A stretch of DNA of 64,000 nt. It comes from Guadua angustifolia. Lineage: Eukaryota; Streptophyta; Magnoliopsida; Poales; Poaceae. The stretch is from positions 3,742,423 through 3,806,422 of the forward strand of contig CM070515.1 in assembly GCA_036346375.1 (NCBI GenBank). Reading direction: 5' to 3'. Position numbers and translations under genes: made by a program. Positions 1 through 12,158 of this stretch are shown one piece after another (the first letter of the stretch is position 1; the number at the start of each line of letters is the position of its first letter). The notes below the pieces were generated by a model. It had not been told where the DNA came from and did no database searches. It worked only from the letters and a program-made list of their open reading frames with translations.

Positions 1-154
1 CCATAATTTTGTACTTCTACAACTTTCTTCGAATCAACATAAGAGAATTTAACGATGAAAGGAGCATCTCATTGATTTAAAAAGTAAAAAAAAAACCCGT
101 AACTCTCTTGTGACCTCAAGGAGTATTAAAAAAACATCAGTACAATGTTGGCCT

Positions 155-1300
155 GTTGACCTGGAATATTACTGTTGAGGAAGTATTCATTGTTACCACC
201 CCAGGAAACGTGTTAGGTACACTGCCATTGCAGTTTAAATTACTCCTTGTTGTAGTGGCAAGCGTAAATCTAGTCTAATTAGACTCATTGGCTAGATTAG
301 ATCACCATCTACATGAAGTGCAAGTACTACTTTTGCCGGACAATTTTCTGCTCTGACAACTGGCAGATTGGTAGCTGTAGCTTTACGAAATCACCTGACA
401 TATTCTAAACTAGCAGATTTACTGATATATAACTCTACTTCTAATTATTAAAATACTCTACTTCTAATTATGAAAATATAATTGTATTTCTTATATAACT
501 CTATTTATATATAATTAATCTGCAGCGTTATAATTTGGTTTCACCAAAATAAGTGGTGGAGATCTTTTTTTTTATATATAGCTCTACTTCCAATTATTGA
601 AATACAATCCCTCAACAAAATAAGTGGTAGAGATTCTTTTTTATATATACAACTCTACTTCCCATTACTCAAATAAAATTATATTTATTATATATGATTA
701 ATCTAGGCAGCTATAATCTGGCTCCACCAAAATGAGTGGTGAAGATCATTCTCTTTTTCTTCCGATTAATATGAGAATTTTTAGAGTTTAAAATTATTGT
801 GGGATTTTTTTTACGCTTAAAACAAAGGAGATGTCTTAAATATCATTTATTATTTTATATATATACATATACGAAAGTAATTTAATACGAGTAAAAACCA
901 GCAACCGCACTGCCGCCGCACAATCAAATGGCGACATAATTCCACATCTCAATTGTAACCAACATGCAATCACAACAACCCGCTCAGCAATTCACTCGAG
1001 TCCTACTGCTAGCTGAATCGTCAGGTCAGAATACAGTTTGTAATTCGCCATGGTATCATCATTCGTCATTAGTTTAACGTACTCCTACAGTTTGACGTAC
1101 CCCTAGCTAATTCGACATGGTAGGTACATGCAGTTAACATTGCGGCCTAGAAGGCACAATTATATCTGGAGGCTGGAGCATGTGCTCCAAGCCTTCAACC
1201 TATGCGTCGCATAGGGTAGGGCTGGTCCAGAGCTGAATTCTAGTCCATTCAGAGTTTCATTCAGACAAGAAAATTGTTCGTCTGTTCTTGTGTGGTCTCA
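155..1300. repeat. left copy of an old direct duplication
   Basis: Several blocks recur in the same order at 4480-5830. One is the stretch round TGGAATATTAC...CCCAGGAAACGTGTT (about 165-240, matching 4480-4560). Another is GGACAATTTTCTGCTCTG (about 340, matching about 5018). A third is the CGACATGGTAGGT to CTGAATTC block (about 1110-1240, matching about 5685-5812). The order is conserved but intervening sequence differs in length, so the duplication is old. Whether it is a host segmental duplication or two copies of one unrecognised transposon cannot be decided from the window. Confidence 0.55.
428..750 (+). repeat. local copies of a dispersed AT-rich repeat
   Basis: The block CAAAATRAGTGGTRRAGAT occurs three times, near 545, 617 and 727. 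Each is preceded by an AACTCTACTTCY-type stretch and, in two cases, by TTAATCTGCAGCGTTATAAT or a close variant. The same module recurs in reverse orientation near 54590-54690 and 62300-62350, so this is a dispersed transposon-derived repeat, probably an old MITE or LTR part. Confidence 0.5.
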
Positions 1301-3580
1301 TTATTTCGCTGTACGTAGATTGGTAGTTCTCGGTTCTCACTAGCTAGGGTTCACTCAGGACCATCATATCTTAGCTCCTACGCGGCCGGCAGCTCGACGG
1401 TAAGCAGCAGTGGCACCGCCCGACCGTAGATAGATTCAGTAAAGAAGCACAGCGGCGGGTGGCAACTCAGAAGACGAGACAGTGTGACAAGGCTTGAAGG
1501 CGGCTGGTCACGGTAGATTTGTCTAGGAATGCGCTGAAATTTCGTAGTGTCGACTACACTTCGGCGGCCTACTAATCAAGGATGCCGTGTGGTAGATTGG
1601 TGGGGTAGTACAGGATGAAGTGATATGATGTTACATAGCGGACGAGGCATTTGCAAAACCGAATCGAGGTTAAAAGTCCAAGATCCGACGATACCTATGT
1701 ATCGTGAAAATCACAAAAAATAAATAGTTTCAAAATCATTTTTTTTGAAAAAAAAAATCGATCGGTTTTTTGAAAATGGTCGATTTTCACCAAAACCGAT
1801 TGATTTTCAACGAAAATTGACTGATGAATTGAATTTTTCTTGTAGCCGATTTTTTAAGCGATTTTCGTTGATTTTCGCTCGATTTTTACTGATTTTCGAT
1901 CAATTTACGTGACATATTTTTTGAATTTAACCTAATTTATACATCGGTTTAGTGTTTCGAACCAGCTCAATACGGTTGGTTTTATTAACCCTGGCCAGAA
2001 GGGAGTGGGCGCGTGCGCGTTCAAATATTGAGAGCTACAGATCAAAGTACCTGCTTCTGATAGACAACTGAATTACAAACTGTGCTTACAGTTAGATTTA
2101 TATTGAACAATTTCTTGCCATTGACCACCCAAAACGTCGTCCAGGCAATAAAGTTTTAAAGATTATAACGGTCGACACGTTTACATTTGGATGAAATCAT
2201 ACATATATTAAAGGTTGCAAGGTTCGTTCGCGTGGGAGCGATTTGAGCTCGCCTCGACTCAATTTTTTTTCGTGTTTAGGTCACTCGAAAAATCCGTAAT
2301 TATGTATAGGTTTTTTTCATGGTTTTTTACGAAGAGGAGCTTCTAGTTTAGAAAAATCGCGGATCTTTTGCGATAAGACTCTAAATAGATACCCAAAAAA
2401 CGTAGTGCGTTTGGATCATTCCGGTTGTTTTTCGTGAAAATGACCTTTCAATTTATAGCCTAATTTTTTTCCTAGAAGATCCCGAAGTTTCTTTCGTTTG
2501 TTTTTTTACACTCTATTTTTTTACGGAAAGACACTCAAATATTTGAGCAAATCCTCCAAAGCTTCCGAAGATTATTTTTAGCGCATCGTTTCATACAGGG
2601 AGGCACTTTGATTTTTGCATGGACCCTTTAGAGCTTCCGAATTTATTTTTTATCGCGTCCTTTTTCCAGACATTTGCTCGAAACTTTTGAAATTATATAT
2701 TTATCTATTTTCCCTATTAGTCCCCAAAACTCATGTGATTTATTTTGCTTGGTTTGCAACGGTCGGCGCGGTGTGACACAGCGTGCGCCATGCGCTAACG
2801 TATCTAGTTAACTATACATCATGCTGGTTCTGCCCGTTCTTGTTCGATTTACAAACATGATAGTGGTAAATGCACAATCGGGATCACTTGTTACACAGCG
2901 ACGGCAGGCTAAGCAACTGCAGGTGATCTCATCTATCTATTTTTTTTTAATGAAAGGTTCAAATTCGCCGCAACAATATATGTACTTTTCTGTAGCGATC
3001 ACTGTTCACTGCAGTCTTAGTGCTCCTCAGCCCTGCGATTTAACTCTAATGGCTGGTAGTACAATTAGTTAAGTTACAGTTATACTACCGACGGCACAGT
3101 TTTGATCCCTGTCTTGCTTGTAGTCGCTGGAAAAGACAAGAACAAATTAAGCACCCCGATCGAGAATCTGCAGGTGTTAATCCTGCAGGTAGGTACAGTT
3201 ACCAAATCCTTATCGCGTATCAAAATTTCAGAATCCAGTATCTCAGCAGTGAAAGATATACTCTATCGGATTAGAAATATACTACGTATTTTAATTTTAC
3301 ATAAGAATTAAGGATATAGTGAAATTAAAAAAGGTATGAAAAATAACTCAGGTACACCCACTAAATTGTACTAGAAGATGAGAGATAATATTTTATATGG
3401 GTGATAATGAATAAATATATATAGTTGCGAGTGAATAAGAAAGGGTATAGTAGAAAAATCCTTACAAAATCTACATACAAATCTTATATTTCTAAATAAG
3501 ATTATTTAAACTATAGATCTTGTATTCTGAATGGAGGAGTTTATTAATATGCCCCGAAACGTTTTTTAATCGGTTTCTAA

Positions 3581-3868
3581 GAGCATCTCCAAGAAGAGCC
3601 CTAAATAGGTTGCTAATTGTAATTATAGGGCTTTGATGGAAAAAAGCACTCCAACAGAGGTTGTATTTTGAGAAAAATTATCAAAATAGGTTTAGGACTC
3701 GGAGCCCTGTTGCTATATTTGGCAACGCTCCTCTCCAGCCCCATCCTATTCGCGCGTTTAGGGTCTAATTGTTGGAGTCAATAGTTATCTTAGGCCCTAA
3801 TTCTTTTAGTTTAGGCCCTATTTTGAGATATAGAACTCCATTTTAAGACCTGATTGTTGGAGATGCTC
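3581..3868. mobile_element. Tourist-like (PIF/Harbinger) MITE, 288 bp
   Basis: The ends form a terminal inverted repeat: GAGCATCTCCAA at the left and TTGGAGATGCTC at the right. The element is flanked by TAA at 3578-3580 and 3869-3871. A 3-bp TAA/TTA target duplication with such ends is the signature of Tourist elements moved by PIF/Harbinger transposases. It has no coding capacity. Boundaries are base-precise if the TAA repeat is the target duplication. Confidence 0.85.
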
Positions 3869-3871
3869 TAA

Positions 3872-4479
3872 GAGAAGCCGAGTTAAGCTGAGATAATGAA
3901 TTGCCATTCCTATCGCTTCGTAATATTAGTTTATTTCTTTTGTCAATTGTCATTTTACGGTGACCGATGAAATTAAGGATACATCTGGAATTTTACCGTG
4001 GCAGATGAAATGACTTTTCTAGAATTTTTTTAAAAAAATCAATTTAAGTAGGACTCGACTAAAATTCCCGCGTTTAGAAATGGTACAAAATGAAGATTCA
4101 AGAGCGATTTGCTTCCATTTCTTTCATGGTATAAGTTGGACTTGCGAAATCAATAGCATCTTATAATCACTGTTTGAAAATACCACCAAAAGTAGGTAAA
4201 AACAGAGTAAGCAATCCCATTTTTTTTCAAAAAAATCTTGCAAATGTGCTATTCCAATAATCACAGAATCGGTCAAACAAGTGGATCCAAACTACGAATA
4301 ATTCTGCCTTGTTAGATGAGAGAAAAAAAAATCAACTTGCGGTCAATATGTGGGAGTTTTTTTCTCCTCCTTTTTGATAGGACAACATGTTGAATTAGGA
4401 TATGAATACAAGAACGGCTAGCTTATAGGTAGCATTTACTAAAAGGGAACTTCCGGTACGAATGTAAAATGGTGTCATG
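3872..4479. other. AT-rich intergenic DNA, nothing recognised
   Basis: Sequence between the MITE and the second copy of the old duplication. It is AT-rich with several poly-A/poly-T runs. No ORF, RNA gene or element end is visible. Confidence 0.5.
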
Positions 4480-5830
4480 GAATATTACCATTGGGAAAGT
4501 AATAGTCGTCATTATCCCAGGCAACATGTTGAGGTACAGCTGCCGTTGCAGTATAAACAATTTTGATTACTAAATTTTTTAATTCATTTTTATTCATAAT
4601 CTTTTGTCCAACTTATTTATAAATTTAATCTTTTTAACCACGTTACTATCGGTGATGTAGCAAACAACACTGTCACACTACAACACAAGTCAACACCGAG
4701 CAAAAAGGAAAAAGCATATTTTGCACGCCAGTTGTGGTGACGTGGCAAAAAAAAAAAACATTACCACAACATCGCTAGTAGAGTGGCAGGATTTGATCAC
4801 GCTAGGATCGGTAGCATGTATTTACTAGCGTGGTCAAAAAGGTCAGATTCGATAATAAAGTTAGCAATTATTCAATAAAAAAATTCCATATATATAAACT
4901 ACCACCGGGTCAAGCTGCGTAAAATCCATCTAATGGACTCGTTCACGCATAGGCTTGACAGGAGAGAGGCATCTATATGGGATTCTTGAGTATTAACTTA
5001 CTTAACTACTATTGCTGGACAATTTTCTGCTCTGGCAAATGATAATTTGGTGGCTGCAGCTGTGCAGCATGATGAAATACATTCACCCCATCGCTAATCA
5101 CAAAAATTCGGCGTCGACGGTTGGACGCTCTTTTCCTTGCAACATGTCCCTCTCTAGCCCTCGATGCGCCTCCTCCCACACCCGCACTCTCCCCACCCTT
5201 CACCTCCTGGTTATAGGTGGTCAGATCCGACCAAAGCGAGCCGTGTAGTCGCTAGATGCCTAGGTCCAATCGGACTTCACCAAGTAATATTTATGTTGGA
5301 TTATTTTAAAAGAGTGAGATGGGGTGTTTTCTAGGCTTTATTATAGTTCAAGTTTATAAGATATGTATTTGAGTGTTCTACTAATGTTAGATTTCAAAAT
5401 AAATCTAATGTTTTGGCCTGAGGATATCTATATCGGATAGTAGAGTTATCGCTAGTTACAAGCTACGTCATATAATAAAGGTATTATTAGCTATAGCTCT
5501 TATAACTAATATAACGGAATACTAACCTGCAGCTCTGCATTTAAGGTCTTAAAAAAACTGTAGCATAGTTATAGCTAGCTGATTAGAACACACGTTACAA
5601 ATCTTGATTGCTTGTACTATGCAGTTAACGAACCGGAAATTTTAGGACAGATAGCGTTCAACACTTTTACGTACCAAACTTGACTCGACATGGTAGGTGT
5701 AGACCAAGATTGCAGCCTAGAGCCCTAGATAGTACTACCATCATCATGTGGGGAGGAGAGGCTTCAACCAAGGTGTCGCCTAGCAGGTTAGGGACTAATC
5801 AGTACCTGAATTCATGCTGTTATTACATAA
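4480..5830. repeat. right copy of an old direct duplication
   Basis: Partner of 155-1300, with the same blocks in the same order and orientation. This copy also contains a GC-richer stretch (about 5110-5250) that is absent or unrecognisable in the left copy, so at least one copy has gained or lost sequence since duplication. Confidence 0.55.
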
Positions 5831-7339
5831 TACTAGACAATTACTCAATCTGTTTTGTCACATCACGCAGCGCAATTTGTTTTGTGGTGACCCAGGAATT
5901 GTGGCGTGAAATAAAAAATGTAACGGTGAACTCCATGCTCCATGTGGCCTTATTTTACTTCCACTGCTTCAATGGGCGGTTGCCGCTGCATAGAATGATG
6001 TTAGGAGTAAAAAAAAATATGTGTGGACGAATAAGGTTCGATAATCTTTTATTTATGCGAAAAGCGAGCAGCACCTTCTCGGTCATGAGGTGGCCTCCGC
6101 AAGATTTGATCTGGTTCGGACCGCGGTTCGCATGGACTACTAGATCCTAGTAACCATATCCTCTACGGTAGTTAGTTATTAAGGCATCTAGAATGAAAAG
6201 TACTTTTACAAGGTGCTTAACAAGGAGAATATAGCCACAGAATGGTAAGAACTGGCGTTCGCTGTTTTATCTAACTTTCCTTTGAGTAAGGCCCTGTTTA
6301 ATACAGCTTTAATTAGATCTTAGTTTTACCTTAGATCTAAAACTTATAAATTAAAATAAAACGAATTAACTTTATATTTTTAGTTTAAAATGTAAATACG
6401 ATGACCACTTAAACATTCTTATATACACACAGCCCAAGTGTTTAGCATGTCACTTCCTAACTAGGCTCTTCCGTTAATTTGGCTGGTAGTTTTTCGTCTC
6501 CTGGTCTCCATCCTTAGACATGATCTTCGTGGGCTTTTCTTCTGATTAGCTATCTTCTCTATTGTATCACACGAATGACAAAGGTTGTCGCAAATTGGTT
6601 ACTAAACTATCAGTTTCTCTTTCACCTCACCTCAACTATTGGATAACTCCGGATAGCTTGGTTTCCGTGAAAATAATCGGTTTCAGCGTTCAGGAAATAA
6701 TAGATATAGTGAAGAGTACTAGGAGATGCTAGACACATGGCAGCGATGGTAACATCAATATATCTTAGATCTCACGAAGAGTTGCTGGTGGTGGTAGATC
6801 CAAAGGCAACTCGAGGCGTTGAGTTACGTGACTGCCTGTCCTAGGCGGCAAATTTGGTAAAGGAAGGCACCATTAGGGGATGTGATGAAAGTGACATGGG
6901 TGGTACCTAAGATAATAGGGGTGGCGAATACGATAGTGCTGAAAGAGATTGTTAGAGTAGAAGAATAGGAAGGCAAACATCAGTCTATAGCTAGATTGTA
7001 GAACAATAACAGAGTGACAATAGATGATATAAGTAGTAAAAGACACCAATGCAGTGTCCTAGTGGTGGCGCACCGTCTATAGCCCTGGTTATGGAGGATG
7101 TGCCAAGAAAATGTGGCCTATTAGTAATAGAGAGAAACAGTGGTGTGATTTTTTTATATAGAACATCTTTATATACCACTTCAAAATTTCCGGATCCCAG
7201 TTGCAGAACGCATCCTCCCTTCTATGGTACTGTATTTTTGTAACCTTACCCCTTATGCCGCTGTTGACAGCCGTGAAGGAAGTGTCAAAAGACAATCTTG
7301 CCTCAATGGATTATCTAATTTATTCGTCCCAATTTTTTC
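5831..7339. other. intergenic DNA, no gene supported
   Basis: The stretch contains only short ORFs with frequent stops in all frames. The 156-codon ORF at 5680-6150 has no recognisable domain and runs across the boundary of the duplicated block, so it is not called. No RNA gene or clear element end was found. Confidence 0.45.
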
Positions 7340-7760
7340 GGAAAATCGGTCTTTTTTGGGCCGTTGGATCTAGATGCTACGGCCTACGTCCCTCCCCAGC
7401 GTACAAAGTCCAGCACCAAAACCATCGGTCATCTGCGCTCTCCCTCTCTCTTTCCTTCCTTCACTGGAGAGGGCCGGCCAGACCTCCGCACATCCTCATT
7501 CGCCGCTGCCGCCACCTTCATCGCCGCCCGCCTCGGCCTCTCGCCCAACCACATCGAGGAGACCCGCTGGTCCACCTCCTCTAGGAGCTCGCCGGCGCCC
7601 CACCCCGCCAGTGTCGTTGGAGGGTGCGGTGGTGGCGACGACCTCCCTCGTGAGGAAGATGAACGACCTCGCGGGATTGGCTCCCACCCGCTAACAAGGT
7701 CTTCTCTTCATATCCGGTGCGGCGCGTTGTTTGCCGAGCTCTGATGAGGTTGTGCCAGTG
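7340..7760 (+). other. GC-rich exon-like patch, possible gene fragment
   Basis: After a pyrimidine-rich leader (about 7435-7465), GC content rises sharply and three overlapping plus-strand ORFs of 106-127 codons appear. A CTCTCCCTCTCTC tract followed by GC-rich, Pro/Ala/Ser-rich coding resembles the first exon of a grass gene. However, three frames are open together, no domain can be named, and no downstream exon is evident. It could be a captured exon, a relic, or chance openness of GC-rich DNA. Confidence 0.25.
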
Positions 7761-8994
7761 GCCATGGAGGTAGGGCTGCCGGTGTACACGTGTCACGTTC
7801 CTCAGCAAGCTGCCGGTGGCTGGCCTTGTTCGGTGAGCAGGAGGTACGACGACGGCAAATACCGGTAAGATTTGTGATATACGGTGGTATGTAAGGGAGA
7901 CAGCGTTTTGCAGTTGCAGATCATAGACTTGGGAACTTGGCAGTGGCGTACACAAAATTTTCCCTTTTTATAACAGGATTATGTACGTATCTTATGCGTC
8001 TATCAAATATGAATGGAACGATGAAGTAAAAGCGCACGATAAATCATTAAATTTACCCAGAAACAGTGGCGTAGCCACTCGTGGGGCTGGAGCCCACCTC
8101 GCCCCCGCCAGCTCATTAAGTCAGTAATTAGTAAAAAACTCTTTGCGTCACGATAAGTAGAGGCTACATCTTATATTGTATCTGATTTAAATTTTAACTA
8201 TTTTACAATATGTCGATAGTCGTAGTAGTTGAATTTGGATGCTTTTTTTAAGCACTAAATTTACTCCAGCTGCTTGAAACATAGAATGATTGCCTGATTG
8301 GCACGGCGAAAGTTAAACAGCAGCATAACCTCACTTAGAATTATCACTAGAGAAATGATTTGTACTGTGCAACGCAAGAGACAAACCAAAAAAAAAAATC
8401 AACCATGCCATGCATATACGCCCAAACTATTTATAATTTAGAAAAGCGCACCTGCACACGAAATTAATGTGTATGGACCAGAGATTTTTTCTGGACCACG
8501 GTCAAAGTGACGGCCCAATGTCGCTGCTGCTCCTGCCGCTGACGACCTTCTTCTATGATCCAAACTCCCGTCAGTCGCTGGGACCATGGACGAGAGAGAT
8601 TTTCGGAGCAATGCAGTTGCAGAGCAATCTAATAATAGAATTGCTAATTTGATGACACTAAATCTTTGGTGAGGACTAGCCACGTACCTGTGCATACAAT
8701 AAAAACTTAATTTATGATAAAAATTTTATTTGCAAAGACTAATAACCCTATCTGAATAATAATATTTACTCTAAATGTGCAGTGGTTAAATATTTAAATC
8801 AATTCATCGAGGCATACAAATTACAAGCACCTATTTACAAACTCGAGTTTAAAATTATTTTTAATTTCACAAACTTAAATAATAACATCACAACACTTGG
8901 GATTGTAAATTTGCAACACTATATTCGAGATCGATCAACCGAAAGATGCATCATCTGCTGCCCCATAAGCGCAAAGGCATTGAAAAGGTAAGCG
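7761..8994. other. intergenic DNA with hAT-like terminal sequences
   Basis: CAGTGGCGTA occurs at 7941-7950 and again at 8064-8073. CAGTGGCG is a common hAT terminal inverted repeat start in grasses. No matching right end with an 8-bp target duplication was found nearby, so these are recorded as probable element remnants. Near 8680-8740 an ACTAGCCACGT...TTTATTTGCAAAGA block is similar to sequence near 41720-41785. The rest is AT-rich with no gene. Confidence 0.35.
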
Positions 8995-9237
8995 TCATCC
9001 GTATGTGCCTGCCTCCATTAGCGGCATGCATGACTTGTACACTTTACTCCGGCCATACCATAGTCTCACTCCATCAACCAGCTCCACCGCCTCCTCGCCT
9101 CCCCCCGCGAGCGCATCACTCAACCTATTGACATCATCCACCGTGACATGCTCCAGCAGCGCCGCCAACCTATCTCGTCGCCCACCACTGGCAACCTGCC
9201 CTTGCGCCGCATCAATGAGATCAGGAAGGTCGTCCAT
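8995..9237 (-). CDS. hypothetical 80-residue protein
   Basis: The ORF starts at an ATG at 9237 and ends at a TGA at 8995, giving 80 residues. The sequence is uniform and protein-like: it opens MDDLPDLIDAAQGQ, has a Leu/Ala/Arg-rich helical centre (RDRLAALLEHV), a DDVNRL segment, and ends YKSCMPLMEAGTYG. Third codon positions are GC-rich in sequence that is locally much more AT-rich on both sides, as in grass genes. I do not recognise a family. No upstream exon, TATA box or polyadenylation signal could be fixed. It could be the last exon of a larger gene, a captured gene fragment, or a relic. Function unknown. Confidence 0.4.
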   Translation of the reverse strand: MDDLPDLIDAAQGQVASGGRRDRLAALLEHVTVDDVNRLSDALAGGGEEAVELVDGVRLWYGRSKVYKSCMPLMEAGTYG

Positions 9238-9239
9238 TA

Positions 9240-10042
9240 TCTCCGTTTAACGGATAAGTTCAACACATCTGTAGAAGAAGCAAGAAGTGGTGGGGTAATA
9301 TAAATTCAACAATTGAGGAGATATCTATGGAATCCAAATTAAGGAATGTCAAATAAGGAAGGCAATAAAGGGAAAGAGGCGAGAAGATACCTAACTTCAT
9401 GAATCGGAGCTATGCTTCTTTCGAAAAAATCAATCAATCCAATCCAAAAAGTATCAGGAGCAATCGCCGCCGATTCGAATGCCAGATCAATGGAAGAAAG
9501 GAAAGCAATAAATGAGTTATGCATATTTATTTACCTCCTGCGATGGGATGATCCAATCCAATTTACCGGGCTGGCCACTACCTGCTTCCCACTCAGCCAC
9601 GCGGATGCGTACAAGTGTCGGGGTGAGAATGGAGAACGGATGTACCACCACTAACTCCTAATTAGAATTAGTAGAGATAGAGATAACAAACTTATTTAGT
9701 CGCGTCATGCATAGCCATGCATATGCTGCTGACCGGTCAGAATTAAGTCCACACGTGATTAGATAAAAAGAAAAGATGATCTTATCTACGCATGCAAGTA
9801 AATATTTAATGAAAAGGATGCATATGACAACTCAAAGACATATGATAACTCAGAAGCTGTACGCGTAAAGCATATGGAAAAAGAATCGGTCGTGCATTAC
9901 TTAGAAATAGAACCAGCTGATTGAGATAAGAGTCTGATACACTGCAGATGATGCATGCATGCATATCCAACCGAATTAAAACTTTTTCCGTTCACTAATG
10001 TATAGAAGATCGAGACAATAACGGTTTTGTGGGTATGCCTTT
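9240..10042. other. intergenic DNA, nothing recognised
   Basis: AT-rich sequence with no supported ORF. A module with CTAATTAGAATTAGTAGAGA (about 9656-9676) resembles the starts of the duplicated blocks at 10043 and 12602, so it may belong to the same repeat family. Confidence 0.4.
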
Positions 10043-10334
10043 AGGGGGGGAGAGAATGGACTACTGCCACCAATTCGTAATTAGAAGTAGTAGAAACAAT
10101 ATCTTCTTATGATAAGTCGTAGCATTTCTTTCCTTCTCCATTTTCTTTCTCTCTCAAACGTCTTTTTCTTGTGACAAGGTGTAACATCTCGTTATAGCAA
10201 GTTGTAACGTCTCCTTTCTCTCTATTTCTCTTCTCCCTAAAAGACCTTCTCTTCATCACAAGTGGCAGCACCCCTTCATTATGTTAATGCCCTTCTTCTT
10301 TATAGGCTCTCTCGTCATGATACATGGCGCAATC

Positions 10335-11721
10335 GCTTGAGGCTCCAAGTGTAGGTGCGCCTAGCCATCCACGCCATCGACGAGGAACTCGGAGGCTGCG
10401 CCCTCCCGTCTCATAGCTGAAGTTCCGCCGCCGATCGCCGCTATCGCCATGACCCACCGCCGCTCCATCAGCCCCCCCTCATGCCATAGATCGGTGAAGC
10501 TTCCGCCTTAGGGTGGCGCACCGCCTCTCACTCATAATCTGCTCGGTGGCCGCGCCTCTGCGACTGGCGGCTTGTGCCTTCACAGGACTCATGACCTCTC
10601 GGTGATCTAGCTCCGCCCACGGCGCTCGGCCGGCTGCCTCGGCAATCCACCGGCCGCAAAGGCGCAAGCGCAAGTGCCTCGCGGCTTGCTAGCTCACCTC
10701 TGGCTCGGTTCGGCTCAAGCCATTATTGTCAAATTGATGAAGAATGTGCGAAGATACTAGCTAGTGAGCAACTTGTGCCTTGTTCTCCTTTATAGACAGC
10801 GATTCATCCAATTTTTTTTCTTTCATAGGCAATTCTGTCTTTACTTAGACACACTGATAATTTAACTTTGTGTACCAGATGTTCCTAGAGTGTTACCTGT
10901 TTTTCGGATACAAATTTTGGATCTGACAACAAAGACTACAAAGGTTTGTCTCATCTCTTCTATTTCTAATGAATCCACATTCATTTCTTTACGCTGGTAT
11001 TTTAAATCCTATCATCATAGTTGTCCTTTTTGCTAATGTTGTGTGCCTCATTGGCAACAGAATTCAACATTGCTAGGCAAGGTTGTGGCTTGATCTAGCT
11101 TATTTTCCATGCTGACATGATAATGGAAGTTATTGGTCTAGAACTTTGGATTACTCTACATAAGCAACCCCTATAAAGTTGCTTCATCCTTTTGATCCAC
11201 ACTCTGGGTAGTTCTTTCATGCAAACTAAGCAGAACATACATTGTTGGCACTTAGCAATCATATTAACCTATGGCCTGCTGATTCTTTTACATTTTGTAC
11301 TCATTGAGAACCGAGAAGTGAAAACATACCTTGTAGGTCCGGATTACACATGTACAACTTGTGTATATTCCTTCTATGCCTCTTAAGCAAGCATGGAAAA
11401 CTCCCGATTATAAATTCTGTTGATGGTTTGAGATAATGATAGCTTGAAATCGTCGAAGCTACTCGGAGGTGATGTGAAAACTAAAAGGTTATTTGTTACG
11501 GGTAAAAGCCTATCTTGTCTATGCATTTTAGTTTGTTTGTTTAATCATCCATCATTTACACATTTTTATCTATTTTATTGAAATGTTAAGCATAAATTTA
11601 AGTTTATTTTTAATTATGTATTTTTCTTTGTACTTTTGTTATACCTAAATATGAATAATCTTTGACAATAGTAATAATCGCTTATTTTTGGCCCGAGGCT
11701 TCGATAAATCCTGGCTCCGCC
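10335..11721. mobile_element. 1.4-kb insertion with 13-bp flanking repeat
   Basis: ACATGGCGCAATC occurs at 10322-10334 and again at 11722-11734, exactly flanking this segment. In the uninterrupted second copy of the surrounding duplication the same 13-mer occurs once (12891-12903). This shows an insertion with target-site duplication. The left part (about 10345-10700) is GC-rich and exon-like; the rest is AT-rich. The right end, GGCTTCGATAAATCCTGGCTCCGCC, resembles a CAGTGGCGGA-type hAT terminus read in reverse, but 13 bp is too long for a hAT duplication. No poly-A tail is seen, so the class is unresolved. It carries no supported ORF. Confidence 0.65.
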
Positions 11722-12158
11722 ACATGGCGCAATCCTCTTTTCTCCTCCATTCTCTTCCCCTCAAACTCAAAATAATTTTTGAATTTCAATTTTTCCTCCA
11801 AGTTTTTAAAACAAGTATTTTTTTAACAACTTTTAGAAGTTTTTATTTGAAAGTTTCGGAGTTAAAACTTTTCGATTTAAATTGACCTTTGCCTTTTCAG
11901 TGCGTGAGTACCAGCATTATACTGGGAAGAAGCACTACAACGAAATTCTAGACTTCCAAATGGTTCTAAGGGGCCTCTCCAAGGGAGCTAGCACCCTCGT
12001 GCTTTCAGCTCATATCAAGGTGAGGCGGTACGGTACAAGAACTATCTAGCAGGAATTGGATTCAACCGATGCGATGAATCACAACTCAAACCCAGATAGA
12101 TGAATACGTCTGCCTATGACAAGCCATCCAATGCATCACCTTGTGGCTTGAGGTATAG

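Larger units (their letters stand above)
1..3577. other. AT-rich intergenic DNA, no gene seen
   Basis: No ORF with coding-like composition is visible on either strand. Positions 1-1300 contain old repeats described separately. About 1690-1960 is low-complexity sequence rich in a CGATTTTC-like word and its complement. About 2270-2760 is T-rich with no recognisable element ends. The 83- and 69-codon ORFs at 2821-3311 have no domain and look fortuitous. Confidence 0.6.

Noticed and set aside
5680..6150. 156-codon plus-strand ORF
   Set aside because: No domain, mixed composition, and it crosses the border of the old duplicated block, so coding is unlikely.
7364..7744. 126-codon ORF as a gene
   Set aside because: Three frames are open over the same GC-rich patch and nothing downstream continues a protein; recorded only as a possible fragment.
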